From a virus, in IMG/VR virus record IMGVR_UViG_3300042563_001911, positions 1-54,368 of that record: a stretch of 54,368 bases of DNA, one strand, 5' to 3'. Each line of letters starts with the position of its first letter. The stretch's first letter is position 1. Positions 1-9,813 of this stretch are shown here, in pieces. The position numbers were made by a program, and so were the translations under genes. Under the pieces are notes generated by a model. It had not been told where the DNA came from. It searched no databases and worked only from the letters and a program-made list of their open reading frames with translations.

Positions 1-313
1 CAGTATATGTGTTGGTATTTGAGACACCCTTCAATATTGGTGTTACCGGATGACCAACTGTATTATTAACTAATGTGGGAAATTCAAATTCACTTGGTTC
101 AAGACAATATACGTGTTTTGGTTTTTTTGATAAAATACTATACGTAAATGGTCCAACACTAGCACCAAAATCTAAAACAATATCACCTTCAGAAACTTCA
201 AAAAACTTTTCATATATTTTATCAACAAATGTTTCTTGAGTTATTTGTTCTTTATGAAACAAACCTTCTTCACTTTGTCCCATCCATCCCCAATCAAAAT
301 TATTATAATCCAT
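1..313 (-). CDS. FkbM-type SAM-dependent methyltransferase (3' part outside window)
   Basis: About 104 codons are visible, reading leftward from ATG at 313-311; the rest lies beyond base 1. The translation has a SAM-binding motif I (VLDFGASVGPFTYSIL, residues ~45-60) followed by an acidic strand end (VYCLEPSEFEF). This is the usual start of FkbM-family O-methyltransferases, which methylate sugars or glycan precursors. The ATG overlaps the stop of the upstream 1447-aa gene by one base (TAATG), so the two are translationally coupled and probably share a glycan pathway. Motif I and the coupling are seen directly. The substrate is unknown, and a generic class I methyltransferase is the main alternative. 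Confidence 0.75.
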   Translation of the reverse strand, partial: MDYNNFDWGWMGQSEEGLFHKEQITQETFVDKIYEKFFEVSEGDIVLDFGASVGPFTYSILSKKPKHVYCLEPSEFEFPTLVNNTVGHPVTPILKGVSNTNTYT

Positions 314-3300
314 TATAGTAAATGTTGTATTTGATTAATAACCATTTCCGGTGTTATCGATTTATGACATTCAAATTGTTTTTCAGTTCCTTTATTAACA
401 GGACACCAATTCCAATCACCTTTATCAAAGGTAAATTCAGGTTTATTCCAACATCCGTTACAAACAGAATGATTTACAATTCTAGTACAATTAAACATAA
501 ACTCATGTTCCTCATTTGTAAAGTTAGAAATCATTACAACTTGTTTACCTAACGCCCAAGCTAACCAAGATAAACCACTAGATAATCCGATAAAGAATTC
601 GCTATGGTGAATTACATTCATTGTGTGATGAATTGAGGTGTTTTTAATCTTGTTTGCATTTTCAAACGGATTATCTTCTTTGGATACGTTTATTACTTTA
701 TATCCTAAATTATGAAGATAGTTAATTAGTGATTGCCATCCTTCTCTTGTCCAAAATTTACACCCTGCTGTTGAGTTAGTTGCTATGGTAACATATTTCT
801 TTTGATAAGGTCTTGGGTGAATGGTGTTGTGTATATTAGGTTTAATCTCTTTAAATTCTAATCCTAATATGTTAGTAATTGTTTGTTGTAATGGTATTGT
901 GTTTGGTAATACAGGTTCTTTATCTGTATTGTAGAACCATCCGATTGTGTACATAGCATAAAGATTATGTACGGTCGTTCCCGGTACAACAAACTCAATT
1001 TCAGGATATTCATTTTCAAATAAATGATTCCAAAATGTAGATACAATAACTTTACAATCGTGTTTCTTTTTAAATTCTAAAACATAAGGAATCCAAGCAA
1101 TCGAGTCACCTAAAGATTTACTATCGAAAGATATGTAAACTCTTTTATTTGTTAAATCCATAGTGTTATCATAAATTACCTCATTATCTCGAGTAACAAC
1201 TGCTCTCCATTTGGTGTAATAACTTCTATTTAATTTAACCCAATGATTTGGTTTTATGGTATTCTCATAATGACAAATACCTTCTTCATCAAAGAATTTA
1301 ACATTGTAATCTTTGTCTCCAGTTCCTTTTATTTCTAAAAATGGTTCTTTAACAAAATGTTGGAATATTTGTACTTCATTATCTATCATGGTTTGTTTTT
1401 TAATTGGTTCGTTTAATATTTTTTGGTATAACTCGTAATTTTTTTCAGCAAATTCTTTTGTTCTATATGTTGGGAATTCGTAATAACTTTCATCTTTAAT
1501 TAAATCTAAAAGTTGATTTTTCATGTCAAAAATATCACCTGACAATTGTGTTATATAAGGTGTAAACATATCCATATATTGAGGTAAGTTTCTTGCTAAA
1601 ATTTTTAATCCATAAGAAATACCTTCTCTTAATACTAACGGATTACATTCCCAAGTTGAGTTAAACATCAATACATCAGCGGCACACATAAAATCACTAA
1701 CATTATCTTTCTCCCCCCATACTTTAACGTTTGATGGTAAATCTTTCATAATTGGTATCCAATAATCTTGAAAGTTAGGTGCTTGATTCCCAATGAAATG
1801 GAATTCTAATTCAGGGTGAATACCCTCAACTAATTTTGCAATCTCAACACCTTCTTCTTGATTTTTACCTGGTGTCCATAATCCAACATTTATAATGTGA
1901 ATTTTATTTGGGTCTAAACCTAATTTTTCTTTATTACTTTCTTTATCTATTACAATTGTAGGGTTATACGGAAATTCAATTACTTCACCATACGATGGCA
2001 TATTCAAGAATGTTGATTCTTTATGAAATGGTGAACAATAAGCGTATGCTTCAGGATGAAACACTTTATCTTTTTCCGGTTGGAATACAACGTTATGACA
2101 AGTTTCCACTACTCTCCAAGTTCGGTCATTTTTATAAATGAAATTCATTAACTCATTTGATAATTTATTATGAGCATCAAAATCTTCAATCATTTCATCC
2201 AAGTGAATTATGTCAAAATAATTTTCCTCAATAATTTTCTTTAATTCGTTTTTATCTTCACCTAACGTCCAAAAATGTGATGGAGGTATTAATTTTTTAA
2301 TTCTATTTTTTTGAACCACATAGTGGTCACTATGGTTAGAATATTCCACAACAAATAATTCCGTTTTATCTTTATAATATTCTAATAACGATTCGATTCG
2401 TTTTAATAGGAATGATGGCATCCCTCCGGTTGACAGATGTGGTGCCAAGAATAATACTTTAATTTTTTCTTTATTATGGTTTTTAATTTTTGATATTATT
2501 TTACCCATTTCTAAAATGTTCTTTTCTCCGTGAATAAATAACAAATCATCTTTCTTATTTGGAATCTTAATCCATAAACTTTCTTCACTAATATTGTAGT
2601 TTGAATAGATATTATCAATCAATTCTAAATTTCCGTTAGCGTAAATGTAAGGTAATCCATCAAATATTAATTTTTTCCACAATAACACATTTAGGATGGT
2701 CTCCTCATTATATGCCGCATAATATGGTATATTATTTAATACTTCAGGGTGAGAACACATTTGATACCATTCGTATAAAAAATCAATACATTTTTCATTT
2801 GCAACATAATAACCTGTTTGTCGGTATTTTTCTCTAACATACTGATTAACATTAAATAATTCACACGCCGGATGTTCCAACGTGGTTGACATATCATCTC
2901 TAGTCATAGCACCACCTCGTTCACCTACGTGTAGAAAATCATAAATCCCTTCAACAAAATAAGGGTAATCTTTATCATTATCGTATAAGTCAAAGATTCT
3001 ATCAACATATGGTGTTGCAATTGAATCACAATCAATAAATGCAACCGTTTTAGTGTATTTAGATAAAACGTCTTTAGTGATTAATGGTTTTTGTATTAAG
3101 ATGTTATAAATCGTTTTATTGGTTCTATTAATGTAAAAATTGTCACCCTCTTGAATGTATCTATCAGAATTATCATCAACTAATTCTACATTCCAATTTA
3201 TGGTTGCAACATCTTTAATATCCACAACTTTATTAGAATTAATAAGATATAAGAAAATTGGTAAATCACTATATTCTCGGATTGATTTAATACACATCTT

Positions 3301-4656
3301 TGCAACATCCAAATAGTTTTCGGTTGCATATAATAGATATGATTTCTCAACCTTATCTTTTAAAATTAAAGGTTCTCTTTTTGAATACGAACTATCAATT
3401 AGATTATGATGATGTATTGTGGTTGACATATATTGTAACCCAATCTCGTTTTCTAATAAAAATTCTCTAACGGGTGAATCAACACTATTTTTCTTATGTT
3501 GAGATATAAGTTCAATAATTCCTTTACTATAAGCGATTGGACCTGTCAATCTTAACACAGAATATTTATCCGACCCACCAATATAATTTTTAATATTGTC
3601 TTTAACAATTTCAATTACCCTTTTTAAAAATGGGTGATTTGGTTTACAGATAATATGCCAATTTTGAAATTCGCCAAAATAATATTTTAATTCATCTGCC
3701 CAATCCAATCCTTCCCAATGAGTTAATAGATATTCATCGGTTGGTAATAAAACTTCTTCCAAAGGTTTAGTAGTACAACTTTTAATATCCAAATAAACAC
3801 CACCAACTTTATACATTAAAAGGTATCTAAAAAAATCAGATTTAGCCGACCCATAATTTGGGTTAATACTTAAATAAAGATTAAGAGTTTCTTCATCATA
3901 ATTTTCTTTAATAAATTCAACACAATCGTTATCGTTGTAGAATTTATACTCAAAAGTTGGATTCATATCTTTTAACCTTTGAACTACCTCACTTATTTCT
4001 GTTGGTAAATCATTAGTTTTATATGTTTGATGTATTACTCTCGGTATTAGAGGTTTCATTAATGTAATATCACTAATGTGTTTGATAATTTGATATTCAG
4101 GTAATTCCGATATTAATTTATCAATCTCAACTTTGTTTGACACACCATCGTGATATTCTAGTGTTATTTTGTTTGGGATTGGAAATGAATGTTCTTTACA
4201 ATAGTTTAAAAAATCTCTGAAGATGATATGGTCGTGACCTTCAGTATCAATCTTTAGATAACCGATTGAACCAACATCATATCTTTTAATTAATGTTTCC
4301 CAACTAATTGTTGGAACTTTTTCAATAGTTACCAAACTATTGTATAATTCTTCACCTAATTCTTTAATAGCAAAAGGGTGAGGATTATTTATTGAGTTAC
4401 TTCCTCTAACCCACCAAGGTAAGTTATTCTCTTCTATTTTAGAATCTTCAATATAGTACACATCGACTTCACCATCTGTTGTTGATAATGCCGCTTGGAC
4501 TTTAATAATATTCTGTTTATCAGGTAATCTATTTATGTAATATTTTATAGGTTCAATACTAATACCGACAGTATTGTCATTGGAGGTTTCAATTAAAGTA
4601 TCAAAATCTGACGTACCAATTTCAATAAAATCGTAATGGTTAATCTTTAACGACAT
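313..4656 (-). CDS. Five-module glycan-modifying protein: FkbM + GT32-like + GT8-like + GT4 + TibC-like heptosyltransferase
   Basis: A 1447-aa protein with five modules in series. Residues ~1-200 are FkbM methyltransferase-like (IEIGTSDFDTLI, then LKIDTEGHDHIIF at ~134-146). Residues ~203-420 resemble GT32/Och1-type sugar transferases (IPRVIHQTYKTNDLP; GGVYLDIKS at ~285-293, where the second Asp of the usual DXD is Lys). Residues ~438-705 are GT8-like with a FIDCDS metal site (~541). Residues ~732-1075 are GT4/GT-B (LSTGGMPSFL; ECNPLVLREGISYGL). Residues ~1093-1447 match the bacterial autotransporter heptosyltransferase (TibC/BAHT) architecture: an N-terminal beta domain, the core FDSKSLGDSIAWIPYV, and a C-terminal four-cysteine cluster at C1399, C1402, C1418 and C1430, like the TibC iron finger. 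It is probably cytoplasmic. The TibC family O-glycosylates proteins on Ser/Thr, so a protein acceptor is plausible. The acceptor and sugar are inferred. Confidence 0.8.
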   Translation of the reverse strand: MSLKINHYDFIEIGTSDFDTLIETSNDNTVGISIEPIKYYINRLPDKQNIIKVQAALSTTDGEVDVYYIEDSKIEENNLPWWVRGSNSINNPHPFAIKELGEELYNSLVTIEKVPTISWETLIKRYDVGSIGYLKIDTEGHDHIIFRDFLNYCKEHSFPIPNKITLEYHDGVSNKVEIDKLISELPEYQIIKHISDITLMKPLIPRVIHQTYKTNDLPTEISEVVQRLKDMNPTFEYKFYNDNDCVEFIKENYDEETLNLYLSINPNYGSAKSDFFRYLLMYKVGGVYLDIKSCTTKPLEEVLLPTDEYLLTHWEGLDWADELKYYFGEFQNWHIICKPNHPFLKRVIEIVKDNIKNYIGGSDKYSVLRLTGPIAYSKGIIELISQHKKNSVDSPVREFLLENEIGLQYMSTTIHHHNLIDSSYSKREPLILKDKVEKSYLLYATENYLDVAKMCIKSIREYSDLPIFLYLINSNKVVDIKDVATINWNVELVDDNSDRYIQEGDNFYINRTNKTIYNILIQKPLITKDVLSKYTKTVAFIDCDSIATPYVDRIFDLYDNDKDYPYFVEGIYDFLHVGERGGAMTRDDMSTTLEHPACELFNVNQYVREKYRQTGYYVANEKCIDFLYEWYQMCSHPEVLNNIPYYAAYNEETILNVLLWKKLIFDGLPYIYANGNLELIDNIYSNYNISEESLWIKIPNKKDDLLFIHGEKNILEMGKIISKIKNHNKEKIKVLFLAPHLSTGGMPSFLLKRIESLLEYYKDKTELFVVEYSNHSDHYVVQKNRIKKLIPPSHFWTLGEDKNELKKIIEENYFDIIHLDEMIEDFDAHNKLSNELMNFIYKNDRTWRVVETCHNVVFQPEKDKVFHPEAYAYCSPFHKESTFLNMPSYGEVIEFPYNPTIVIDKESNKEKLGLDPNKIHIINVGLWTPGKNQEEGVEIAKLVEGIHPELEFHFIGNQAPNFQDYWIPIMKDLPSNVKVWGEKDNVSDFMCAADVLMFNSTWECNPLVLREGISYGLKILARNLPQYMDMFTPYITQLSGDIFDMKNQLLDLIKDESYYEFPTYRTKEFAEKNYELYQKILNEPIKKQTMIDNEVQIFQHFVKEPFLEIKGTGDKDYNVKFFDEEGICHYENTIKPNHWVKLNRSYYTKWRAVVTRDNEVIYDNTMDLTNKRVYISFDSKSLGDSIAWIPYVLEFKKKHDCKVIVSTFWNHLFENEYPEIEFVVPGTTVHNLYAMYTIGWFYNTDKEPVLPNTIPLQQTITNILGLEFKEIKPNIHNTIHPRPYQKKYVTIATNSTAGCKFWTREGWQSLINYLHNLGYKVINVSKEDNPFENANKIKNTSIHHTMNVIHHSEFFIGLSSGLSWLAWALGKQVVMISNFTNEEHEFMFNCTRIVNHSVCNGCWNKPEFTFDKGDWNWCPVNKGTEKQFECHKSITPEMVINQIQHLL

Positions 4657-4723
4657 ATTTTTTTTTATTATAAAAATAATAAATTACTAATAAAGTTCCA
4701 TAGTAAACTTTAATATTGTTAAG

Positions 4724-4730
4724 TATTTAT
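4724..4730 (+). promoter_or_regulatory. TATTTAT motif before the propeller protein
   Basis: TATTTAT, 30 bases before ATG 4761. One of a recurrent family of sense-orientation TATTTAT motifs described in the findings. Confidence 0.4.
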
Positions 4731-4760
4731 GGTAAAATAATTCTAACTATATTTATTGTA

Positions 4761-6689
4761 ATGCAAGTAATAGAAATAACCAGTTTAAACGGACACTCAC
4801 CATTTGATATATCAATATGTGATTTAACATTAACGTATTGTTATGTGGTTGCAACCGGTGTTGTTTCTGTTCCTCCAACATTAGAACTTCCAATCCCTTC
4901 TCAATTAGAAGGTGCTAGTCAGGTTTTAGTTGTTGTGACTGATTCAATAGGGTGTGAAGAATTTTTATTAGAAAGTTGTCCATTACCACCAACACCAACT
5001 CCAACAACAACACCAACTCCGACTCCAACAATGGTTGTTGTTTGTAATTGTATATCATTTGAAAATACAACTTCGGGAACTTTAAACTTTAGTTTAACCC
5101 AATGTAATAACGTTGTGTTAAACAGTGTTATTCAATCAGGGACTACCTTATATTATTGCGGTAGATTACCTTCTGCTGATGTGGGGGTAAACATTCTGAT
5201 TAATGAGGTGTGTGTTGATAATACTTGTGCACCAGTACCTACTGCAACACCAACAACTACTCCAACACAAACATTAGCACCTATTGTGGGGTATTTCCAA
5301 GATAGTTGTAACCCATCAAACACTTTTATAGTTTATAATATTCCTACATCTTATTCTCCATTGTCAGGGGTTTATTATGTTCAAAGTAGTGGATATGTTG
5401 GTTGTGTAACATCAATATCACCAATAACCTCAACGAATCAGTATTCATACATTTTATTAAATAGTCAACCGGATATTAATACTTGTCAAATTTTAAATCC
5501 TTGTCCTACACCTACACCAACACCTACACCAACGGCAACACCAACTGCGACTCCAACACCTACACCTACACCAACTGCGACTCCAACATCAACTCCAACG
5601 GCAACACCAACATCAACACCAACATCTACTCCGACATCCACACCAACACCGACTGCGACGCCAACATCAACTCCGACATCTACTCCGACATCTACACCTA
5701 CACCAACGGCAACACCAACCTCAACTGCGACTCCAACACCTACTCCAACATCAATACCTACACCTGTTTTTGGAGTAGGGGATATGTTAGGTACATCTAA
5801 TTCATCTCCATTTTTTAGAATATATGATGATACACTTGTTGAAATAAGTCAACTAACGTCTGTTGGCGTCACTACAAATTATGGAATAAATGCTTCCGAT
5901 AATTACCAATACTCTATAGCGGCTGCAGGAGCAACTTCTCCTTTACAAGTAAAGATATCTTCAGATTATGGTAATTCTTACTCAACACCTATTGGGGTGG
6001 GTTCTGGTTTTATTGGGGAGACTTCAATATCTAAAAATGGACAATATATGTATGTTGAATCAGGAGGCACTCTTTTAAGAAGTGGTGATTTTGGAACAAG
6101 TTGGAGTCCTGCATCATTTCCTGTGGCTTTTACATTAATTATCCAATCTAGTGTATCGTGGGATGGTCAATATGTTATTATTGCAGGTTATGATTCAAGT
6201 TCATTAAAATATGTTTTACTATCTACAAATTATGGAATAACTTTTACAAATATAACATTAAATATTTTTCCTTCGCAATCAGCCGCAAATTCTAGTAATT
6301 TTCAAGGTGTTGCAGTATCAGGAAATGGATTATATATGATGTTAGTTTCAGCAGTTGGAAATAGTTACAGAAGTACTGATTTTGGTGCAACTTGGTCAAT
6401 AATGAGTATTGTTAGTCAAGATTTTAATGAAGACCTTAAGTTAAGTTATGATGGAAGATATGGAATAGTAGGTGCTACTAATAATAGAGTTATTACCACA
6501 AATAATTTTGGTGTTAGTTGGACTACGAATACTTTTGGTAGTTCTATTATCAAAACAGATATATCTAATTCTGGACAATATATGCTTGGAACTACAATTG
6601 CGTTTCAAACTCAAATATCTTCTAACTATGGTGCTTCTTGGGTACTTTACAGTAGTAGTAATAAAAAATTTCTTTCTTTTATAAACTAA
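4761..6689 (+). CDS. Probable phage adhesin: Cys-rich domains on Pro/Thr stalks plus six-Asp-box beta-propeller
   Basis: 642 aa from ATG 4761. A TTG at 4716 is in frame, but [16 protein letters not shown] is the more natural start. Small Cys-containing domains (~1-73, ~93-155, ~173-247) alternate with Pro/Thr linkers (~75-92, ~157-172 and a long (T-P-T-x) stalk at 249-335). Residues ~340-642 carry six Asp-box motifs of the form S-x-D/N-x-G-x-x-W/[41 protein letters not shown] and SNYGASW. This indicates a six-bladed BNR or YCF48-like propeller. There is no transmembrane segment or obvious signal peptide. It sits beside the glycosyltransferase cluster, and the Pro/Thr tracts are possible O-glycosylation substrates. 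A role as tail fibre or decoration adhesin is inferred. Catalytic sialidase residues were not recognised. Confidence 0.6.
   Translation: MQVIEITSLNGHSPFDISICDLTLTYCYVVATGVVSVPPTLELPIPSQLEGASQVLVVVTDSIGCEEFLLESCPLPPTPTPTTTPTPTPTMVVVCNCISFENTTSGTLNFSLTQCNNVVLNSVIQSGTTLYYCGRLPSADVGVNILINEVCVDNTCAPVPTATPTTTPTQTLAPIVGYFQDSCNPSNTFIVYNIPTSYSPLSGVYYVQSSGYVGCVTSISPITSTNQYSYILLNSQPDINTCQILNPCPTPTPTPTPTATPTATPTPTPTPTATPTSTPTATPTSTPTSTPTSTPTPTATPTSTPTSTPTSTPTPTATPTSTATPTPTPTSIPTPVFGVGDMLGTSNSSPFFRIYDDTLVEISQLTSVGVTTNYGINASDNYQYSIAAAGATSPLQVKISSDYGNSYSTPIGVGSGFIGETSISKNGQYMYVESGGTLLRSGDFGTSWSPASFPVAFTLIIQSSVSWDGQYVIIAGYDSSSLKYVLLSTNYGITFTNITLNIFPSQSAANSSNFQGVAVSGNGLYMMLVSAVGNSYRSTDFGATWSIMSIVSQDFNEDLKLSYDGRYGIVGATNNRVITTNNFGVSWTTNTFGSSIIKTDISNSGQYMLGTTIAFQTQISSNYGASWVLYSSSNKKFLSFIN
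5505..5766 (+). repeat. Degenerate ACNCCN hexamer tract encoding a Pro/Thr stalk
   Basis: About 260 bases of near-periodic Thr-Pro/Thr-Ala/Thr-Ser codons (residues 249-335 of the propeller protein). Third positions vary (ACA/ACT/ACG, CCA/CCT/CCG), so selection acts on the peptide, although local repeats could still change length by slippage. Shorter versions lie near 4990-5033 and 5229-5275. Confidence 0.9.
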
Positions 6690-6778
6690 CTAAAATCAAT
6701 AAACTTATAATCTTAAAATTAGGTTAATAAATCCATCAACTTTTGTTTCATCCCCTTAATAAATTATTAAAATAATAT

Positions 6779-6785
6779 TATTTAT
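6779..6785 (+). promoter_or_regulatory. TATTTAT motif before the glycosyltransferase run
   Basis: TATTTAT 43 bases before ATG 6829, running into TATATTTG (6783-6790), which also fits the Bacteroidota -7 box TAnnTTTG; no matching upstream element was seen. Confidence 0.4.
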
Positions 6786-6828
6786 ATTTGATTATAGATT
6801 ATTATCTTTTGTGTAAAACAAGAGATAA

Positions 6829-8076
6829 ATGAAAATATTTGTACAGATAGCCTCCTATCGTGACCCCCAGCTTATCCCGACACTTGATAGCATGATTGAA
6901 AATGCTAAAAGACCTAAAAACTTAAGAATAGGTATATGTCGTCAATATCACCCTGAAGATGGGTTTGATAATTTAGAAAAATTTAAAAAAGATAAACGAT
7001 TTAGAGTTAAGGATGTTTTGTATTCCGACGCTAAAGGTGTTTGTTGGGCAAGAAATCAAGTACAACAATTATATGATGGTGAGGAGTATACACTTCAAAT
7101 AGATTCTCATATGAGATTTGAAAAAGATTGGGATACTACCTTAATCAAAATGATTAAACAACTTCAAAAGAAAGGATTTAAGAAACCTTTGTTAACGGGG
7201 TATGTTTCATCATTTGACCCCGAGAATGACCCGGCAGGTAGAGTTAAAGAGCCGTGGAGAATGTCTTTTGATAGATTCATTCCTGAAGGTGCGGTATTCT
7301 TCTTACCTGAAACAATACCTGGTTGGGAAAAATTAAAACAACCAATCACTTCTCGTTTTTATTCTGCTCACATGGCATTCACATTAGGTCAATTTAGTGT
7401 GGAGGTTCAACACGACCCTGAATTTTATTTTCACGGGGAAGAAATATCAATTGCTGTTAGAGCATTCACTCACGGATATGATTTATTCCACCCACATAAG
7501 ACCGTTATTTGGCACGAATATACTCGTAAGGGTAGAACCAAACAATGGGATGATGATAAAGAGTGGGGTAAAAAGAATGAGTTATCTCACAAAAAGAATA
7601 GACAGCTTTTTGGAATGGACGGTGAAGAAGTTACTATGGATTTTAGTAAGTATGGATTTGGAACTGAAAGAACATTAAAAGATTATGAAATTTATTCAGG
7701 TCTTAAATTTTCAAATAGAGCTGTCCAACAATATACTTTAGATAAAAAATACGCACCAAACCCTACCATATATGAGACGGAAGAAGAATGGTTATCAAGT
7801 TTTGCGAGTATTTTCAAACATTGTATCGATATCTCATTTAAACAAGTACCGGAAAAAGATTATGAATTTTGGGTTGTAGCATTTCATAATGAAAATGATG
7901 AAACTCTTTATAGAAAAGATGCCGATATTAATGAGATAAATGCTATGATGAAAGACCATGACGGATATTGTAAAGTTTGGAGAGATTTCCAAACAACATC
8001 AAAACCAAAATATTGGGTTGTATGGCCATATAGTACGTCAAAAGGTTGGCGTGATAGAATAACCGGTAATTTATAA
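6829..8076 (+). CDS. GT60-like (Skp1-type) GlcNAc transferase
   Basis: 415 aa. The N-terminal ~270 residues resemble the GlcNAc family (Pfam GlcNAc, CAZy GT60), which includes UDP-GlcNAc:polypeptide alpha-N-acetylglucosaminyltransferases that modify hydroxyproline or Thr. Visible features are FVQIASYRDPQLIPTLDSM at the start, GVCWARN, a DSH metal-binding triad in QIDSHMRFEKDWD (D92-H94) in place of DXD, and FYFHGEEISIAVRAFTHGYD as the distal catalytic segment. Residues ~300-415 form an extra C-terminal region of unknown role. The gene opens a plus-strand run followed by two or three further glycosyltransferases with 6-23-base gaps or overlap. Family members act on proteins, supporting a role in protein O-glycosylation; the actual acceptor is unknown. 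Confidence 0.78.
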   Translation: MKIFVQIASYRDPQLIPTLDSMIENAKRPKNLRIGICRQYHPEDGFDNLEKFKKDKRFRVKDVLYSDAKGVCWARNQVQQLYDGEEYTLQIDSHMRFEKDWDTTLIKMIKQLQKKGFKKPLLTGYVSSFDPENDPAGRVKEPWRMSFDRFIPEGAVFFLPETIPGWEKLKQPITSRFYSAHMAFTLGQFSVEVQHDPEFYFHGEEISIAVRAFTHGYDLFHPHKTVIWHEYTRKGRTKQWDDDKEWGKKNELSHKKNRQLFGMDGEEVTMDFSKYGFGTERTLKDYEIYSGLKFSNRAVQQYTLDKKYAPNPTIYETEEEWLSSFASIFKHCIDISFKQVPEKDYEFWVVAFHNENDETLYRKDADINEINAMMKDHDGYCKVWRDFQTTSKPKYWVVWPYSTSKGWRDRITGNL

Positions 8077-8082
8077 TAAAGT

Positions 8083-9813
8083 ATGCTAAAACATTGTTTT
8101 TATATTAATTTAGAAAAAAGAACGGATAGGAAGTTATTTATAGAAAATCAATTAAATAAAAGTACTATTTTAAAAAATATTTATCAAAGGTTTGACGCAG
8201 TTGATGGGTCTACTATAAATCCAAGAACTTTAAAAGAAGGTATATTAAGTGAAAATGCAATCCAAGATATTTTAATGGATACAGTAACCGCTTGGGGATT
8301 ATCAATGACTCAAGGTGGTTTGGGGGTTTTAATGAGTTATCTTAATTTATTTCAAAAAATATCAGAATTAGATTCTCCTGCAATAACTTTTGAAGATGAT
8401 GTGGAAATTGATAATTCATTTGATGATAAATTAAAGATGATTTTATCTGAATTACCTAATGATTTTGATTATTGTTATTTAGGTCATGGTGATACTGATG
8501 TAGAAAAACATCCATTTAGTAAAAACTTATCTATACCTAAAGGTATTGTAACGTGTTTACCATCTTTAATAATATCCCCAAATGGTGCAAAAAAATTAAT
8601 CGAAAAACTTACTAATATAGATAATCAAATTGATACCGCATTATATATTAGATTATCTGAATTCAATGTGTATGTTTCAAATGAAAGAATTGTAAAAGTT
8701 AAAAATGATTTTACAACAGATATACAAGGAAATAATAGTTGTAAAAAAAACTATAAAAAACAAAACTATATTTTTACAACTATTGCTCATGGTGAAACAG
8801 CTAATAAAAACGCGGTTAAATTGGCTTTTGATTTAAATTATTTTAAACAAAAAATATTAATAGTTACAGACCAAAAAGAATTCTATGATTCTTTAGATAA
8901 TGTTATATTAGTAGATTATCCTAATAAAAAATTCTCATATAATGATAAATTAATTTGTTTTGAAGAGGGATTTAAATATGAAGATGCTGTTGTATATGTT
9001 GATTCTGATTGTAGATTATTTTTTAAAAATTATAAAAATTGTTACACCAATTTAATTAGAATAATTAAACCAGGATTTCACCCATCTTGGGATTGGGGAT
9101 TAATATCAAGACCTTCCGGAGGTTTTTTTGAAAGTAAAGACATTACTAATAGGGTTGTGGGTTATGGTGAATTAGCGTTAAGTATATCCGAAAAATTAAA
9201 TATCCCAATAAATGATGCTTATCACTATCAAGAAGGTGTTTTAATTGTTTCAAAAGAAGAAAATAAATGGAAAGTTTTTTTAGATACATGGAAAGAATTA
9301 TCATCATCTTTAGATGCTCATGAAATGATTAATGGGGTGGATAAAATAGGTGTTGGTGAGGGTAATATTGTTGGTTTATGTGTAGCTAAAAGCGGACTTA
9401 AAATTAATTCACACAACATATCTAATAAACTTGGTGAAGATATTAAATATAACTTTTATGGTGGGTTTATTAGTGATTATATTAAAAATTTTCCTGATAG
9501 AAAAACAGTACAATTAAGTGAGGGTAAACTAATTTCAAAAAAGGTATCAGACATTCAATTTAAAGAACACAAGATAGATTTAAGTTATTCAATTTTTGAA
9601 TTAAATGATAATCTATTTGTTTTAAATTTTAATTGGAATTTAAAAAATAATGTTGAGTTTTTAGACCATGAGTTTAAAATTAATGATGTTGTATATCACT
9701 TTAATAGTGAAAAAACAAATGAGTTATTTTTTGATAAAAAAGATAAAATTAAAATTTACCACACTTATGATTGGTATGGGGATAAAGATTGGACATTAAT
9801 AGAGGAAATATGA
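8083..9813 (+). CDS. Bifunctional glycosyltransferase: GT25-like + GT-A domain + C-terminal accessory module
   Basis: 576 aa. Residues 1-~215 fit the GT25 family (LPS galactosyltransferase/collagen galactosyltransferase type): FYINLEKRTDRK at the start, FDAVDG, ITFEDDVEID (D105, D106), and a C-terminal GAKKLIEKL helix. Residues ~228-455 form a second GT-A-like domain with YVDSDCRLFF (DXD at ~307) and WDWGLISRPSGGFFES. Residues ~480-576 are a small module ending IYHTYDWYGDKDW, which recurs at the end of the 10607-11710 gene. It starts 6 bases after the GT60-like gene, and its TGA overlaps the next ATG (ATGA at 9810-9813). Sugars and acceptors are unknown. Confidence 0.75.
   Translation: MLKHCFYINLEKRTDRKLFIENQLNKSTILKNIYQRFDAVDGSTINPRTLKEGILSENAIQDILMDTVTAWGLSMTQGGLGVLMSYLNLFQKISELDSPAITFEDDVEIDNSFDDKLKMILSELPNDFDYCYLGHGDTDVEKHPFSKNLSIPKGIVTCLPSLIISPNGAKKLIEKLTNIDNQIDTALYIRLSEFNVYVSNERIVKVKNDFTTDIQGNNSCKKNYKKQNYIFTTIAHGETANKNAVKLAFDLNYFKQKILIVTDQKEFYDSLDNVILVDYPNKKFSYNDKLICFEEGFKYEDAVVYVDSDCRLFFKNYKNCYTNLIRIIKPGFHPSWDWGLISRPSGGFFESKDITNRVVGYGELALSISEKLNIPINDAYHYQEGVLIVSKEENKWKVFLDTWKELSSSLDAHEMINGVDKIGVGEGNIVGLCVAKSGLKINSHNISNKLGEDIKYNFYGGFISDYIKNFPDRKTVQLSEGKLISKKVSDIQFKEHKIDLSYSIFELNDNLFVLNFNWNLKNNVEFLDHEFKINDVVYHFNSEKTNELFFDKKDKIKIYHTYDWYGDKDWTLIEEI

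Noticed and set aside
5505-5766. Possible CRISPR array or satellite
   Set aside because: Units are 6 bases with variable third positions and no spacers; it is a coding repeat.
5483-5800. Alternative-frame ORF over the Pro/Thr tract (Asn/Thr/Tyr repeats)
   Set aside because: A by-product of the hexamer repeat, which stays open in several frames; the Pro/Thr frame continues into the propeller.
9789-9810. TTG start for the 9810 glycosyltransferase
   Set aside because: Adds seven residues inside the previous gene, whereas ATG 9810 gives a classical ATGA coupling.
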